Assembly (NCBI RefSeq): GCF_035953295.1
Contig: NZ_CP108370.1
Location: 4,927,001 to 4,991,000 of the forward strand
Direction of reading: 5' to 3'
DNA length: 64,000 nt
Source: Streptomyces sp. NBC_01335
GTDB lineage: Bacteria; Actinomycetota; Actinomycetes; Streptomycetales; Streptomycetaceae
The position numbers were made by a program, and so were the translations under genes. Of this stretch, positions 27,860 to 36,406 are shown one piece after another (within the stretch, counting starts at the first letter, position 1; each line of letters begins with the position of its first letter). Under the pieces are notes generated by a model. The model searched no databases, was not told where the DNA came from, and worked only from the letters and a program-made list of their open reading frames with translations.

Positions 27860-28822
27860 TCAGGGGGCCGTGGGCTCGGCCAGGGGGTCTCCGGCTGACT
27901 CATGGGCCGCTTCGAGGCGGCGGTCGACGCAGGCGGTGATGGCGGGTACGACCGCCGTCATCTGCGGGCGCCAGCCGGGCACCGCGTTGACCTCGCAGAC
28001 GGTGAAGGTGTCCTCGGAGGCGAAGAGGAGGTCCACTCCGGCGATGGCGAGCCCCATCGCCTCGGCCGCCCGTACGGCCAGCGCCTCCGCCTCCGGGAAC
28101 TCGCCCGGACAGACGGTGGCCGAGCCGCCCTGGCCGATGTTCGAGGCGAGGCCGCCGTTGCGGGAGGTGCGTACGGCGGCGCCCACGGTCTCCCCGTCGA
28201 CCACGATCAGGCGCAGGTCCCGGCCGTGCGAGTGGGAGACGTACTGCTGGAAGAGGTGCGGGGTCTCCTGCGCCAGGGCGCCCGCGATGCCGCGCAGCAG
28301 GTGGGTGTCGGGGGCGAGGAAGACCTGCTTGCCCTTGTGGCCGGTGACCGACTTGACCACGCACGGGGTGTCGAGGCCGGTGGTGCGGACCACGCCCTCC
28401 AGCGGCGCCGTCCCGTACGAGAGGGTGTCGGGCACCGGAAGTCCGGCCACGGCCAGCTCCTGCATCTGCCAGACCTTGTTGCGGCAGACGAGATGCGCCG
28501 CCAGCGGATTGACGAGGGTGGCCCCCATGCGTTCCAGGTGCCGCAGCAGGGTCACCTCGCGGTCGTAGTGCATGGTGCCCGGGGTCTGGCGTATGAGGAC
28601 GACCTTCGGCGCGGGTACCTCCGCACCGCCCAGAGTCCGCAGGAACAGCCGCCCCTGGTGGACGCCGAACACGAACTCGTTGGTGTGCCAGACCGCGAAC
28701 CTCGGGCCGTGGAGCGCCGCGAGGGCGTCCGCCAGTCTGTGCGTCGCACCTTGCAGCGGTACGGGGAGCGCCCGTACCAGCAGCCATACGTCCGTGGTGG
28801 GCAGTAACTCCGTACGCTCCAT
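27860..28822 (-). CDS. RimK-like ATP-grasp ligase
   Basis: A 320-residue ATP-grasp protein of the RimK/glutamate-ligase type, which joins an amino acid or amine to a carboxylate with ATP. Visible signatures are CRNKVWQMQELAVAGLPVPDT (pre-grasp helix), VVKSVTGHKGKQVFL (ATP lysine and glycine loop), FQQYVSHSHGRDLRLIVV and the metal ligands in GVDLLFASEDTFTVCEVNAVPGW. No signal peptide is present. The acceptor is unknown; no obvious precursor peptide or S6-like partner adjoins it. GGAGAGG precedes ATG 28822. A -10-like TAGGGT lies on the minus strand at 28896-28901. Confidence 0.85.
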   Translation of the reverse strand: MERTELLPTTDVWLLVRALPVPLQGATHRLADALAALHGPRFAVWHTNEFVFGVHQGRLFLRTLGGAEVPAPKVVLIRQTPGTMHYDREVTLLRHLERMGATLVNPLAAHLVCRNKVWQMQELAVAGLPVPDTLSYGTAPLEGVVRTTGLDTPCVVKSVTGHKGKQVFLAPDTHLLRGIAGALAQETPHLFQQYVSHSHGRDLRLIVVDGETVGAAVRTSRNGGLASNIGQGGSATVCPGEFPEAEALAVRAAEAMGLAIAGVDLLFASEDTFTVCEVNAVPGWRPQMTAVVPAITACVDRRLEAAHESAGDPLAEPTAP

Positions 28823-28950
28823 GGGATGTTCGCCTCTCCGGGTTCGGCTTCGACTTCGGCACCGGCGCCGGCTTCGTTGTCGGGACCGGCGTGCACCCTA
28901 GCTCGGGGTGGGTGAAATCCCTCTGGGAACACGGATGTTGCACACCAAAG

Positions 28951-28979
28951 AGCGCCCCGCTCCGGTTGTGCGGGGCGTT
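28951..28979 (-). terminator. Terminator after the 29085-29318 gene
   Basis: Inverted repeat GCGCCCCGC/GCGGGGCGT around the loop TCCGGTTGT, about 105 bp past the stop of the small minus-strand gene and ahead of the RimK-like promoter region. Confidence 0.65.
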
Positions 28980-29084
28980 CACGCGGAGAAGGCCACGGGG
29001 GTGAGCGGCGCGTAGCGTACCCGGACCGTCCGGCGCCGGTCGCGGGGCGCGGGCCCGAGGAGGGGTGGGCCCGTGCCCTCGCGG

Positions 29085-29318
29085 TCACAGCCGTTCGCCC
29101 CGGCTCCGCGCGTTGCACCGCGCGTTCTCGGCGCGCAGCCGCTCGGCGGGGTCCGCGAACCGGACCTGCTCCGGATCGGCCTGCCACTCGGCCCCTCCGG
29201 CCACCGGCCGCAGCCGCCAGAAGGCGCCCGCGGTGCTCCGGAACTCGCCGATCACCCCCGGCCGTGACGCGTCCACCACCAGCGCCCCGACGGCGGGTTC
29301 GCTTCTCTTGGCGTTCAC
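29085..29318 (-). CDS. Small conserved-type Streptomyces protein
   Basis: A 77-residue protein: VGALVVDASRPGVIGEFRST, then AFWRLRPVAGGAEWQADPEQVRFADPAERL, ending in a basic helix. It resembles the many ~70-residue Streptomyces proteins with a beta-rich core and E-W-x-A-D-P motif, often found beside XRE/DUF397 regulator genes; no such pair is present here. Its function is unknown. The ATG lies at 29318 with GGAGAGGACGAGAAG upstream. Confidence 0.65.
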   Translation of the reverse strand: MNAKRSEPAVGALVVDASRPGVIGEFRSTAGAFWRLRPVAGGAEWQADPEQVRFADPAERLRAENARCNARSRGERL

Positions 29319-29590
29319 TCTTCTCGTCCTCTCCGCACCCTGGTGGTGCTCTTCGGGACGCCTGGTGGGCGTCCCGGCATCCCTAGAGTGAGGCAGAAAC
29401 GGGCCGGTTGGTATGGAAACGGAGACCGACCTGCGCGGGGGTCATCCGGGTGCATGCGTCCGGGCCCTACCAGCGTCGTCGCGGCGCCCGCTCCGGACGG
29501 CCGGGCCACGGGTCGGGAGCGGGGGGATGAAAACCGGGAGGCAGGTTGACCGGTATGCGGTCGGCTCCTGCGAGCGCGGCGCGCGGGCCC
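29319..29590. other. Gap between the small protein and the sulfatase
   Basis: No gene is supported. A hairpin GGGACGCC/GGCGTCCC lies at 29357-29377. Open frames here lack family features. Confidence 0.5.
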
Positions 29591-29633
29591 GGCGGTGAGG
29601 GGTGCGGGCGTACCCGACGCGCCCCTCACCGCC
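29591..29633 (-). terminator. Sulfatase terminator
   Basis: Perfect 12-bp stem GGCGGTGAGGGG (29591-29602) and CCCCTCACCGCC (29622-29633), beginning 3 bp past the sulfatase stop. Confidence 0.8.
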
Positions 29634-29636
29634 GTC

Positions 29637-31139
29637 TCAGGAAGCGCTGCCCGGGGCCGGCTCGAAGGCCGTCGGCAGGGAGCCTGGGGTGACCGGGGTC
29701 CGCTGGCCGGAGCCGGTGACCGGCAGCCGGGCGCCGTCCTGGGCCGGGTCCACGTACCGCGCGAACCAGGCGTCCAGGCGGGCGGCGAGGTCGATGCGCT
29801 CGGCGGCGCGGGCCGGATCGTCGGCGAGGTTGTGCTCCTCGCCGGGGTCGGCGGCCAGGTCGTAGAACTCGTGCGGGCCGTGCGGGTAGCGGTGGACGTA
29901 CTTGAGGTCCCGGGTGCGGATCATGCGGACCGGGCCGTACTCGTCGTAGACGACGACGCGTTCGCGGTCGGCGGCCTCGGTGGCGGGTTCGCTGACCCGC
30001 CGGGCGCCCGGTGCGGTGTCCGTGGGGGCAGGGTCCGCTTCCGTCGGGATGTCCGCTCCCGTCAGGATGTCCGCGAAGGAGCGGCCCGGGAGGGCGGGGT
30101 CGTGGTGGTGGCCGAGGCCGAGGTGGTCCACCAGCGTCGGCAGCACGTCGTACTGGGAGAGCAGCGCCTCGCTGTGCCGGCCGGCCGGGATGCGGCCGGG
30201 CTGCGCGATCAGGAAGGGCACCAGCACCGAGCTGTCGTACATGTTCTGCGGGAAGGTGCCGTTGCCCTTGCCCCAGATGCCGTGGTGCCCGGCGTTGAAG
30301 CCGTTGTCGCTCGTGAAGATCACCAGCGTGGATTCGCTGAGCCCGAGCGCGTCGAGCCGGTCGAGCACCCGGCCCACCGCGGCGTCCATCGCGGTCGTGG
30401 CCGCGAAGTAGCCGACGAGGGCCTCCCGGGTGGCGCTCTCGCCGCCGACGGGGGCACCGTCCGCGTCCACGGGCTGCCAGGGGTGCGCGGGGCCCTGCGG
30501 GCAGCTGTCGAAGGCGCAGTCCTCGTACAACGCCGTGTACTCCGCCGGGTGCTGGCCCTTCCACGGCTTGTGCGGGGCGGTGAAGTGCAGGGAGAGGTGG
30601 AAGGGCTCGGGGCGGTCGGACTCGGTGGTGAGGAAGTCCTGCGCGTCCGCGGCGAGCGCGTCGGTGAGGTACGCGGGCTCCTCGGTCCGCACGCCGTCAC
30701 GGTAGAGCGGGGCGCCGTAGTAGGGGCCGCCGCCGCTCTCGTGCGCGTACCAGTGCACGAAGCCCTTGCGGGGCCGGTCGTTGGCGCCCAGGTGCCACTT
30801 GCCGCTGAGGCCGAGGCGGTAACCCGCGTCGGCGAGGACGTCGGTGAACAGGGTTCTCCCGGACAGGAAGTCGATGCCCGTCCGCCCGGCGTGATGGTAC
30901 GAGAGCCAGTCGTGCACCCCGTGCTGGGAAGGCAGTTCGCCGGTGAAGAGCGAGGCGCGGGCCGGCGAGCAGACCGGCGAGGTGCAGAAGAAGCGGCTGA
31001 AACGGACCCCGCGGTCCGCCAGCGCGTCGAGGTGCGGGGTGCGGATCTCGTCGTTGCCCGCACAGCCCATGGCCCACGGCCCCTGGTCGTCCGAAAGGAT
31101 CAGCAGGACGTTGGGGCGGTACGGATCGCGGCTGGCCAT
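29637..31139 (-). CDS. Type I sulfatase (formylglycine type), cytoplasmic
   Basis: A 500-residue alkaline-phosphatase-fold sulfatase that removes sulfate esters. Metal-binding D17/D18 lie in VLLILSDDQGPW; the C-x-P-x-R site is VCSPARASLFTG with C57 as the residue converted to formylglycine; GKWHLG, FTAPHKPW and FTSDNGFNAGHHG complete the site. No signal peptide precedes the fold, so it should act inside the cell, on imported sugars. ATG 31139 has GAGGAGG upstream; the longer open frame to 31475 is repeat-rich non-coding DNA. It diverges from the ABC importer/lyase operon, suggesting a sulfated polysaccharide as the shared substrate. A maturation enzyme is not in the window. Confidence 0.93.
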   Translation of the reverse strand: MASRDPYRPNVLLILSDDQGPWAMGCAGNDEIRTPHLDALADRGVRFSRFFCTSPVCSPARASLFTGELPSQHGVHDWLSYHHAGRTGIDFLSGRTLFTDVLADAGYRLGLSGKWHLGANDRPRKGFVHWYAHESGGGPYYGAPLYRDGVRTEEPAYLTDALAADAQDFLTTESDRPEPFHLSLHFTAPHKPWKGQHPAEYTALYEDCAFDSCPQGPAHPWQPVDADGAPVGGESATREALVGYFAATTAMDAAVGRVLDRLDALGLSESTLVIFTSDNGFNAGHHGIWGKGNGTFPQNMYDSSVLVPFLIAQPGRIPAGRHSEALLSQYDVLPTLVDHLGLGHHHDPALPGRSFADILTGADIPTEADPAPTDTAPGARRVSEPATEAADRERVVVYDEYGPVRMIRTRDLKYVHRYPHGPHEFYDLAADPGEEHNLADDPARAAERIDLAARLDAWFARYVDPAQDGARLPVTGSGQRTPVTPGSLPTAFEPAPGSAS

Positions 31140-31643
31140 GGGGGTCCTCCTCGGTTGGACCGGACGGGAGTCGGGCGGCCCGGACGGGAGCCCGGCCCGG
31201 TGCCGGAGTACGGGTGCCGGGCGCCGGAGCGCGGAGCCGGGCGCCAGGCGCGGAAGCCGGGCACGGGAGCCGGGCACGGGAGCCGGGCGCCGGGCGGGAC
31301 GGGCGGCGGCGGGTGGTGTCACCGGCTCCCGGCAGTCGGCACTTCGCCGGCACGCCCCAGTTGCGCCGGGCTGTGCAGAGCCTGGGGTCTGGTGGCCGGA
31401 CAAGTCAACTGTTTCAGGCGAATGAATTGCTGATGTCTTGGGTTCGGGTTCGACTGCTCGTTCCGCGCCGGCCACCCGCTACCACCTGCTGATGAGCCGG
31501 ACTTGTGGCAGATCGACTGCCGACCTCCCTGAATTCATAGGCAATTCATGCGCTCAGAGAGCGATTGACCCCTCTATGAATGGCTGGAAATCATTGGGCC
31601 ACCTCGCACGCCCCGCCTCAGACCCCCGTCTCCGAGGAGAGCC
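31140..31643. promoter_or_regulatory. Divergent control region of the sulfatase and lyase-importer operons
   Basis: No gene is supported in 504 bp. The sulfatase side (about 31198-31300) is repetitive GC-rich DNA with a CGGGAGCCGGGCA-type 13-mer. The AT-richer operon side has an inverted repeat TGAATT-N7-AATTCA (31530-31548). The 9-mer ATGAATTGC (31422-31430) has its exact reverse complement at 31541-31549, and a related ATGAATGGC is at 31576-31584. These are candidate operators for the GntR/LacI-type regulator coded at 35132. A TTGACC (31565-31570) could be a -35. Confidence 0.5.
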
Positions 31644-32978
31644 ATGCCTTCCGACCGATCCGCGCGCCTTTCGCGCCGCACCGTTCTCGCCGTCGCCCTG
31701 GCGGCGACCCTCGGCCTCACGGCATCCGCTTGTTCCTCCGGCGCCTCCTCGGCCGGCGGGGGCGGCGACTCGTTCACCTACTGGTCGATGTGGAAGCAGA
31801 ACGAGCCGCAGGCCAAGGTGTTGCAGGCCGCGATCGACACGTTCACCAAGGACACCGGCATCAAGGTCCGCGTGCAGTGGAAGGGCCGGCAGGTCGTCCA
31901 GCAACTGGCCCCCACCCTGAACACCGCCAACGTCCCCGCCGACCTGGTCGACTCCGCGGACCGCTTCGCCTACGCGCAGCTCCAGGCCACCGGCCAGGCG
32001 CTCGACCTCACCCCCGTGCTCGACCAGGAGATACCCGGCGAGACCGGCAGCACCGTCGGCAGCGTCGTACCGGCCTCCTACCGTGACCTGAACACGGACA
32101 AGGGTGCCCTCTGGCAGATCCCCTACGAGGTGCTCACCACCCAGGTCTGGTACGACGGCAAGGCCCTGCCCGACGTGGCCGCCAAGCCGCCGGCCACCTG
32201 GGAAGAGTTCACCGCGCTGCTCGCGGACCGGAAGAAGGAGCGCGGCGACGGCCCGCTCGCGCTGGACGCCGACATCGCGGACTACTCCGCCTACTGGACG
32301 TACTACGCCGTCCTGCGCGCACTCGGCCCCGGCGCCTTCGGCAAGGCGGCCACCGACCCGACCGGGAAGGGCTTCGAGGCACCGGAGTTCGTCGCCGCCC
32401 TCAAGCGGGTCCAGGACCTGGTCAAGGCCAGTGACTTCACCCGGGGTTACGACGGCTCCAAGTGGCCTGCCGTGCAGCAGAAGTGGGCCCAGGGAAAGTC
32501 GGACTTCCTGCTGCTGGGCACCTTCGCTCCCAGCGAGACCGCCGAGTTCGCCTCACCCGGCTTCAGCTACCGCTCGTTCCCCGTACCGGCGGTGAACACG
32601 GACGGCGGGAAGCAGGCGCAGGACATCTCGCTCATCGGCTTCTCCATCCCGAAGAAGGCGAAGAACACCACCGCCGCGAGCAAGTTCATCGCCTACTTCT
32701 TCGCCAAGCAGCAGCTCGCCGGCATCTCCACCGAGGCCAAGAACATCACCCCCCGCGCCGACATCCCCGCCCCGGCCGAACTCGCCGACGCGCAGAAGGC
32801 CTTGGCCGCCGGTACGCCCGTCAAGACGCTCGACGGGGTGAAGGAGACGGCGGCCGAGTGGTACACCAAGGTCTTCCAGCCGCTCAACACCAGCTTCATC
32901 ACAGGCAAGCTGAGCGCCGAGTCCCTCGCCGGGAAGCTCAAGTCCGGCACCGCGGACTACTGGAAGAACGCCTCGTGA
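31644..32978 (+). CDS. ABC sugar transporter substrate-binding lipoprotein
   Basis: A 444-residue family-1 solute-binding protein. The N-terminus has a twin-arginine stretch (LSRRTVLAVAL) and a lipobox LTASAC with C30 as the lipidated residue, so it is a Tat- or Sec-exported lipoprotein. The mature part starts with DSFTYWSMWKQNEPQAKVLQ, like oligosaccharide binders of the CUT1 class. The stop overlaps the GTG of the first permease (GTGA). It likely captures oligosaccharides made by the family-8 lyase at the end of this operon; this is inferred from context. Confidence 0.92.
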   Translation: MPSDRSARLSRRTVLAVALAATLGLTASACSSGASSAGGGGDSFTYWSMWKQNEPQAKVLQAAIDTFTKDTGIKVRVQWKGRQVVQQLAPTLNTANVPADLVDSADRFAYAQLQATGQALDLTPVLDQEIPGETGSTVGSVVPASYRDLNTDKGALWQIPYEVLTTQVWYDGKALPDVAAKPPATWEEFTALLADRKKERGDGPLALDADIADYSAYWTYYAVLRALGPGAFGKAATDPTGKGFEAPEFVAALKRVQDLVKASDFTRGYDGSKWPAVQQKWAQGKSDFLLLGTFAPSETAEFASPGFSYRSFPVPAVNTDGGKQAQDISLIGFSIPKKAKNTTAASKFIAYFFAKQQLAGISTEAKNITPRADIPAPAELADAQKALAAGTPVKTLDGVKETAAEWYTKVFQPLNTSFITGKLSAESLAGKLKSGTADYWKNAS

Positions 32979-34048
32979 CGGCCACCGAGGTGACGGCCGA
33001 CGGAGTGCGCCCCGTCGACGGGAAGGGCGCCGACGGGAAGGGCGCCGACGGGAAGGCCGCGGACGTGAACCCGACCGACGTGAAGGGCGGCGGCGGGAGG
33101 GCGGGCGGAGCGCGTACCGGCAGGAAGCCGTCCGCCGTACGCCCCGCCGCCACCCGCACCAGCCCGCTCGCCGCACGGCGCCGCAAGCTGTTCTGGCCGC
33201 TCCTCGCCCCGGCCGTCCTCGTCTACGTCGTCTTCTTCGCAGGCCCGTCGCTCTACACGGTGTGGCTCAGCTTCAACAAGTGGGCCGGGGCGGGCCCCAT
33301 GACCTTCGTCGGCGTCGACAACTACCGCCGCCTGTTCGACGATCCGACCTTCCAGCAGTCCTTCACCAACACCCTGTGGATCATCCTGGGCGTCGGCGGG
33401 CTGACCTTCCTGGTCTCCTTCGGGCTGACGATGGTGCTCCGGGACATGAGGGGCCGCAAGGCCGCCCGCTCCATCCTCTTCTTCCCCAACATCGTCCCCA
33501 GCGTGGTGCTCTCGATCCTCTGGGGGTTTCTCTTCCAGCACGACGGACTCGCCGACGCGCTGATGGGCGCCCTGGGCATGGAGCACCCGCCGAACTGGCT
33601 CGGCCAGAGCAATATCTTCCGGGTCATCATGGTCGGCCTGGTCTGGACGTCGACCGGCTTCTACACCACCATCCTGATGGCCGCCGTGGACCAGATCCCG
33701 CCGGAGCTGTACGAGGACTGCGAGCTGGCCGGAGCCAACGCCTTCCAGAAGTTCCGCCATGTGACCCTGCCCCTGATGTGGGAGGTCGTCGGAGTCTGCG
33801 CGGTGCTCTGGACCATCAGTGCCGTCAAGGTCTTCGAGTTCATCTACGCCTTCGCCGGAGCGGCCGGACAGATGCCCGACGCCGGGGTGTGGAACACCGC
33901 GCTCTACACCTACGGGGAGGCGTTCGCCTCCGGTGGCGTGCCCCGCTACGGCTCCGCCGCGGCGAGTGCCGTCGTGATGGTGACCCTGGTCGGTGTCCTC
34001 GTCGTCCTGATCCGCCGCGTCATGCGGCGCGACACCGTGCAGTTCTGA
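32975..34048 (+). CDS. ABC sugar transporter permease, MalF-like
   Basis: A 357-residue CUT1 permease. Residues 1-70 are a basic, Gly/Lys/Asp-rich cytoplasmic tail with three DGKGA repeats coded by a 15-bp tandem repeat (33017-33061). Six membrane segments follow from FWPLLAPAVLVYVVFFAGP. The EAA loop that docks the ATPase reads ELYEDCELAGANAFQKF. GTG 32975 overlaps the binding-protein stop. No ATPase gene is in the operon, as is usual for Streptomyces, where MsiK serves many CUT1 importers. Confidence 0.93.
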   Translation: MTATEVTADGVRPVDGKGADGKGADGKAADVNPTDVKGGGGRAGGARTGRKPSAVRPAATRTSPLAARRRKLFWPLLAPAVLVYVVFFAGPSLYTVWLSFNKWAGAGPMTFVGVDNYRRLFDDPTFQQSFTNTLWIILGVGGLTFLVSFGLTMVLRDMRGRKAARSILFFPNIVPSVVLSILWGFLFQHDGLADALMGALGMEHPPNWLGQSNIFRVIMVGLVWTSTGFYTTILMAAVDQIPPELYEDCELAGANAFQKFRHVTLPLMWEVVGVCAVLWTISAVKVFEFIYAFAGAAGQMPDAGVWNTALYTYGEAFASGGVPRYGSAAASAVVMVTLVGVLVVLIRRVMRRDTVQF

Positions 34049-34122
34049 ACGCGCGGCACCGTGCAGTTCGGAGCGCGCGGCACCGTGCACTTCCGAGCGC
34101 GCGACACCGTGCGGTCATGGCC
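34027..34122. repeat. 24-bp tandem repeat starting inside the permease 3' end
   Basis: CACCGTGC recurs at 34033, 34057, 34081 and 34105, exactly 24 bp apart. Flanking bases are nearly identical (GCGCGGCACCGTGCAGTTC). The first unit codes the permease's last residues (RRDTVQF) and its stop; the others lie in the gap before the second permease. Confidence 0.85.
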
Positions 34123-34232
34123 GCGCGGTCCTTGCCCGGCCGGATCGCGCCCGGGGACGCCGGTACTCCCGGAGCCCTCCCCCGTACCCCCGAGACACCC
34201 CGCACCCCCAGACCCCAGGAGGCCCCGTCGCC

Positions 34233-35114
34233 ATGGCCGTCACCACGTCCGGTCGTCCCCCCGGCCGCCTCGCCCGCATGAGGGGCCGGCTCACCACCAC
34301 CCAGGTCCTCGGCGTCCCCCTGGTCTGGATCGTCGCAGGCTTCAACGTCCTCACCGGGCTGTGGCTGCTGCTCTCCTCGCTGAAGAGCGCCGACGAGATC
34401 TTCAGCTCCCCATGGCACCTGCCGGGCTCCCCGCACTGGGACAACTACGCGCGGGCCTGGAGCGAGGGGAACTTCGGACCGGCGGCCCTCAACACCGTCG
34501 TGGTGGTGGCGGGCACCGCAGTGATCACCCTCGTGTTCGCCGCGCCCGCCGCGTACGTCCTCAGCCGGGTCACCACCCGGTTCAACGGCGGTTTCGTGCT
34601 CTTCTTCGCCCTCGGCCTCGGCATCCCCGCCCAGGTCGTGATGCTGCCGCTCTTCGTCGTCATGAACAAACTCCTCCTCGTCGACAGCCTGTTCGGCCTG
34701 ATCGTGGTCTACGTCGCGACCTCGCTGCCCTTCGCCGTCTTCTTCCTCACCGGCTTCTTCTCCACCCTTCCGGTGGAGCTGGAGGAGGCCGCCGCGCTGG
34801 ACGGGGCGTCCGCCTTCCTCACCTTCTGGCAGGTCATGCTGCCGCTGGCGCGCGGCGGCCTGGTCACCGTGCTGATCCTCAACGTCATCCAGCACTGGGG
34901 CGAGACCGTGTTCTCCCTCGTCTTCATCCAGAACACCGACCACCAGACGCTCTCCCTGGCACTCCTCGGCTTCCTCCAGCAGATGCAGTACAACGGCGCA
35001 GACTGGGGCGGCCTGTTCGCGGGCGTGGCCGTGGTCGTCCTGCCCGTCCTCGCCTGCTACGTATGGCTGGGCCGCCGGATCATCGAAGGCATGACCGTCG
35101 GCTCCGTCAAGTGA
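34233..35114 (+). CDS. ABC sugar transporter permease, MalG-like
   Basis: A 293-residue CUT1 permease with six membrane segments (for example PLVWIVAGFNVLTGLWLLLS and NTVVVVAGTAVITLVFAAPA). The EAA loop is ELEEAAALDGASAFLTF. It is the partner of the preceding permease, separated by 184 bp that hold a 24-bp repeat array. ATG 34233 lies 12 bases after AGGAGG. It is followed almost directly by the regulator gene, so it belongs to the same transcription unit. Confidence 0.93.
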   Translation: MAVTTSGRPPGRLARMRGRLTTTQVLGVPLVWIVAGFNVLTGLWLLLSSLKSADEIFSSPWHLPGSPHWDNYARAWSEGNFGPAALNTVVVVAGTAVITLVFAAPAAYVLSRVTTRFNGGFVLFFALGLGIPAQVVMLPLFVVMNKLLLVDSLFGLIVVYVATSLPFAVFFLTGFFSTLPVELEEAAALDGASAFLTFWQVMLPLARGGLVTVLILNVIQHWGETVFSLVFIQNTDHQTLSLALLGFLQQMQYNGADWGGLFAGVAVVVLPVLACYVWLGRRIIEGMTVGSVK

Positions 35115-35131
35115 CCTGCGAGGGAGACGAC

Positions 35132-36406
35132 ATGCCCGACGAGATGCCCGACGACCTGCCCGACGGGATGCCCGGTGGCGCGCCCGACGGGAAGCCCGGC
35201 CGCGCGGCCGGGCCGGCCGGCGCGCAGGGGCCCAAGGATCTCAAGTTCCGCAAGCTCGCCCAGGAATTGCGTCAGCAGGTGCGGGACGGCGTCTGGCCGG
35301 CCGGCGGACGGCTGCCCACCGAGAAGCAACTCGCCCTCGGTAACGGCTCGTCGGTCTCCACCGTGCGGCGCGCGGTCGACGAGCTCATCGCCGAGGGACT
35401 CGTCGTGCGACGGCAGGGCTCGGGCACCTTCGTCCTGGCGCCCGGCGTCCCCCGGGCCGCCCGCGCCCTGATCGGCGTACTCGTCCCCGACACCACCTTC
35501 TACTACCCGCAGGTCCTCCAGGGCATCGAGGAGGGACTCTCCGCCGCGGGAGCCCGCCTGCTGCTCACCTGCTCCGGGTACGACCAGGAGCGCGAGGCCA
35601 GGGACGTGGCGGACCTCCTCGACGGCGGGGCGGACGGGCTGCTGCTGGTTCCCACCTTCAACGGACCGGAGCACCGCGAGAGTTACCTGGCGCGGATCGC
35701 CGCCCTGCCCGTACCCACCGTACTGATCGAGCGGCGCGGCACCTCGCTCGGCGACACCAGCGAGTACGTCTGCACCCACCACGAGGCGGGCGCCTACGAC
35801 GCCGTACGGCACCTCGCAGGACTCGGCCACCGCTCCATCGGCCTGGTGCTGCGCGCCCCCGCCCCGACCGCCCCGCCCCTGATCGACGGGTACCGGCAGG
35901 CTGCGGCCGAACTCGGCTGCGCCACGGTGGAGTTCGAGGCACCCCGGCAGGAGTGGAGCCCGGCCACCGCCGACCGGGCGCTCGCCGTGCTCCGTACGGC
36001 CGGAGCCACCGCCGCCGTCTGCTTCGGCGACCGGCAGGCCGCCCTCCTGGAGGGCGCCGCCCGCCGGGCCGGGCTCACCGTCCCAGGTGACCTCGCCCTC
36101 GTCGCGTACGACGACGAGATCGCCGATCTCGCCGACATCCCGCTCACCGCCGTGGCACCCCCCAAGCACCTGCTGGGCCGCACCGCCGCCGAGACGCTGC
36201 TGCGGCGGCTGCGCGAGCCCGGATCGGCACGCCACCGCATCCTGCTGCGCCCCAGCATCACCGTCCGCCAGTCCTGCGGCGCGCGGCCCACCGGTCCCGA
36301 AGCGGCCACCCGCCCCGGCACCACCCCCGCCTCGACCATCCCCACCCCCGCCTCGACCCCCCACACCCCAACCTCCGCACCCAAGCAACGGGAGATCACC
36401 TCGTGA
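35132..36406 (+). CDS. GntR-family regulator with LacI-type sugar-sensing domain
   Basis: A 424-residue regulator. After a Pro/Asp/Met/Gly-rich N-terminus (PDEMPDDLPDGMPGG), residues ~35-105 form a GntR winged helix-turn-helix (RKLAQELRQQVRDGVWPAGG, TVRRAVDELIAEGLVVRRQG). Residues ~110-385 are a periplasmic-binding-protein-like ligand domain from ALIGVLVPDTTFYYPQVLQG to the LVAYDDEIADL region. This is the AraR-like arrangement. It probably represses or activates the operon in response to an imported oligosaccharide. ATG 35132 has GAGGGAGA upstream; GTG 35111, overlapping the permease stop, is the in-frame alternative. Confidence 0.9.
   Translation: MPDEMPDDLPDGMPGGAPDGKPGRAAGPAGAQGPKDLKFRKLAQELRQQVRDGVWPAGGRLPTEKQLALGNGSSVSTVRRAVDELIAEGLVVRRQGSGTFVLAPGVPRAARALIGVLVPDTTFYYPQVLQGIEEGLSAAGARLLLTCSGYDQEREARDVADLLDGGADGLLLVPTFNGPEHRESYLARIAALPVPTVLIERRGTSLGDTSEYVCTHHEAGAYDAVRHLAGLGHRSIGLVLRAPAPTAPPLIDGYRQAAAELGCATVEFEAPRQEWSPATADRALAVLRTAGATAAVCFGDRQAALLEGAARRAGLTVPGDLALVAYDDEIADLADIPLTAVAPPKHLLGRTAAETLLRRLREPGSARHRILLRPSITVRQSCGARPTGPEAATRPGTTPASTIPTPASTPHTPTSAPKQREITS

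Noticed and set aside
28934..29014. 26-codon plus-strand ORF as a possible RiPP precursor for the RimK-like ligase
   Set aside because: It overlaps the terminator hairpin at 28951-28979, has no leader-core pattern, and reads opposite to the ligase.
31140..31475. N-terminal extension of the sulfatase to 31475
   Set aside because: The extra residues are coded by repeat-rich control DNA; the sulfatase fold begins within ten residues of ATG 31139, which has a strong Shine-Dalgarno.
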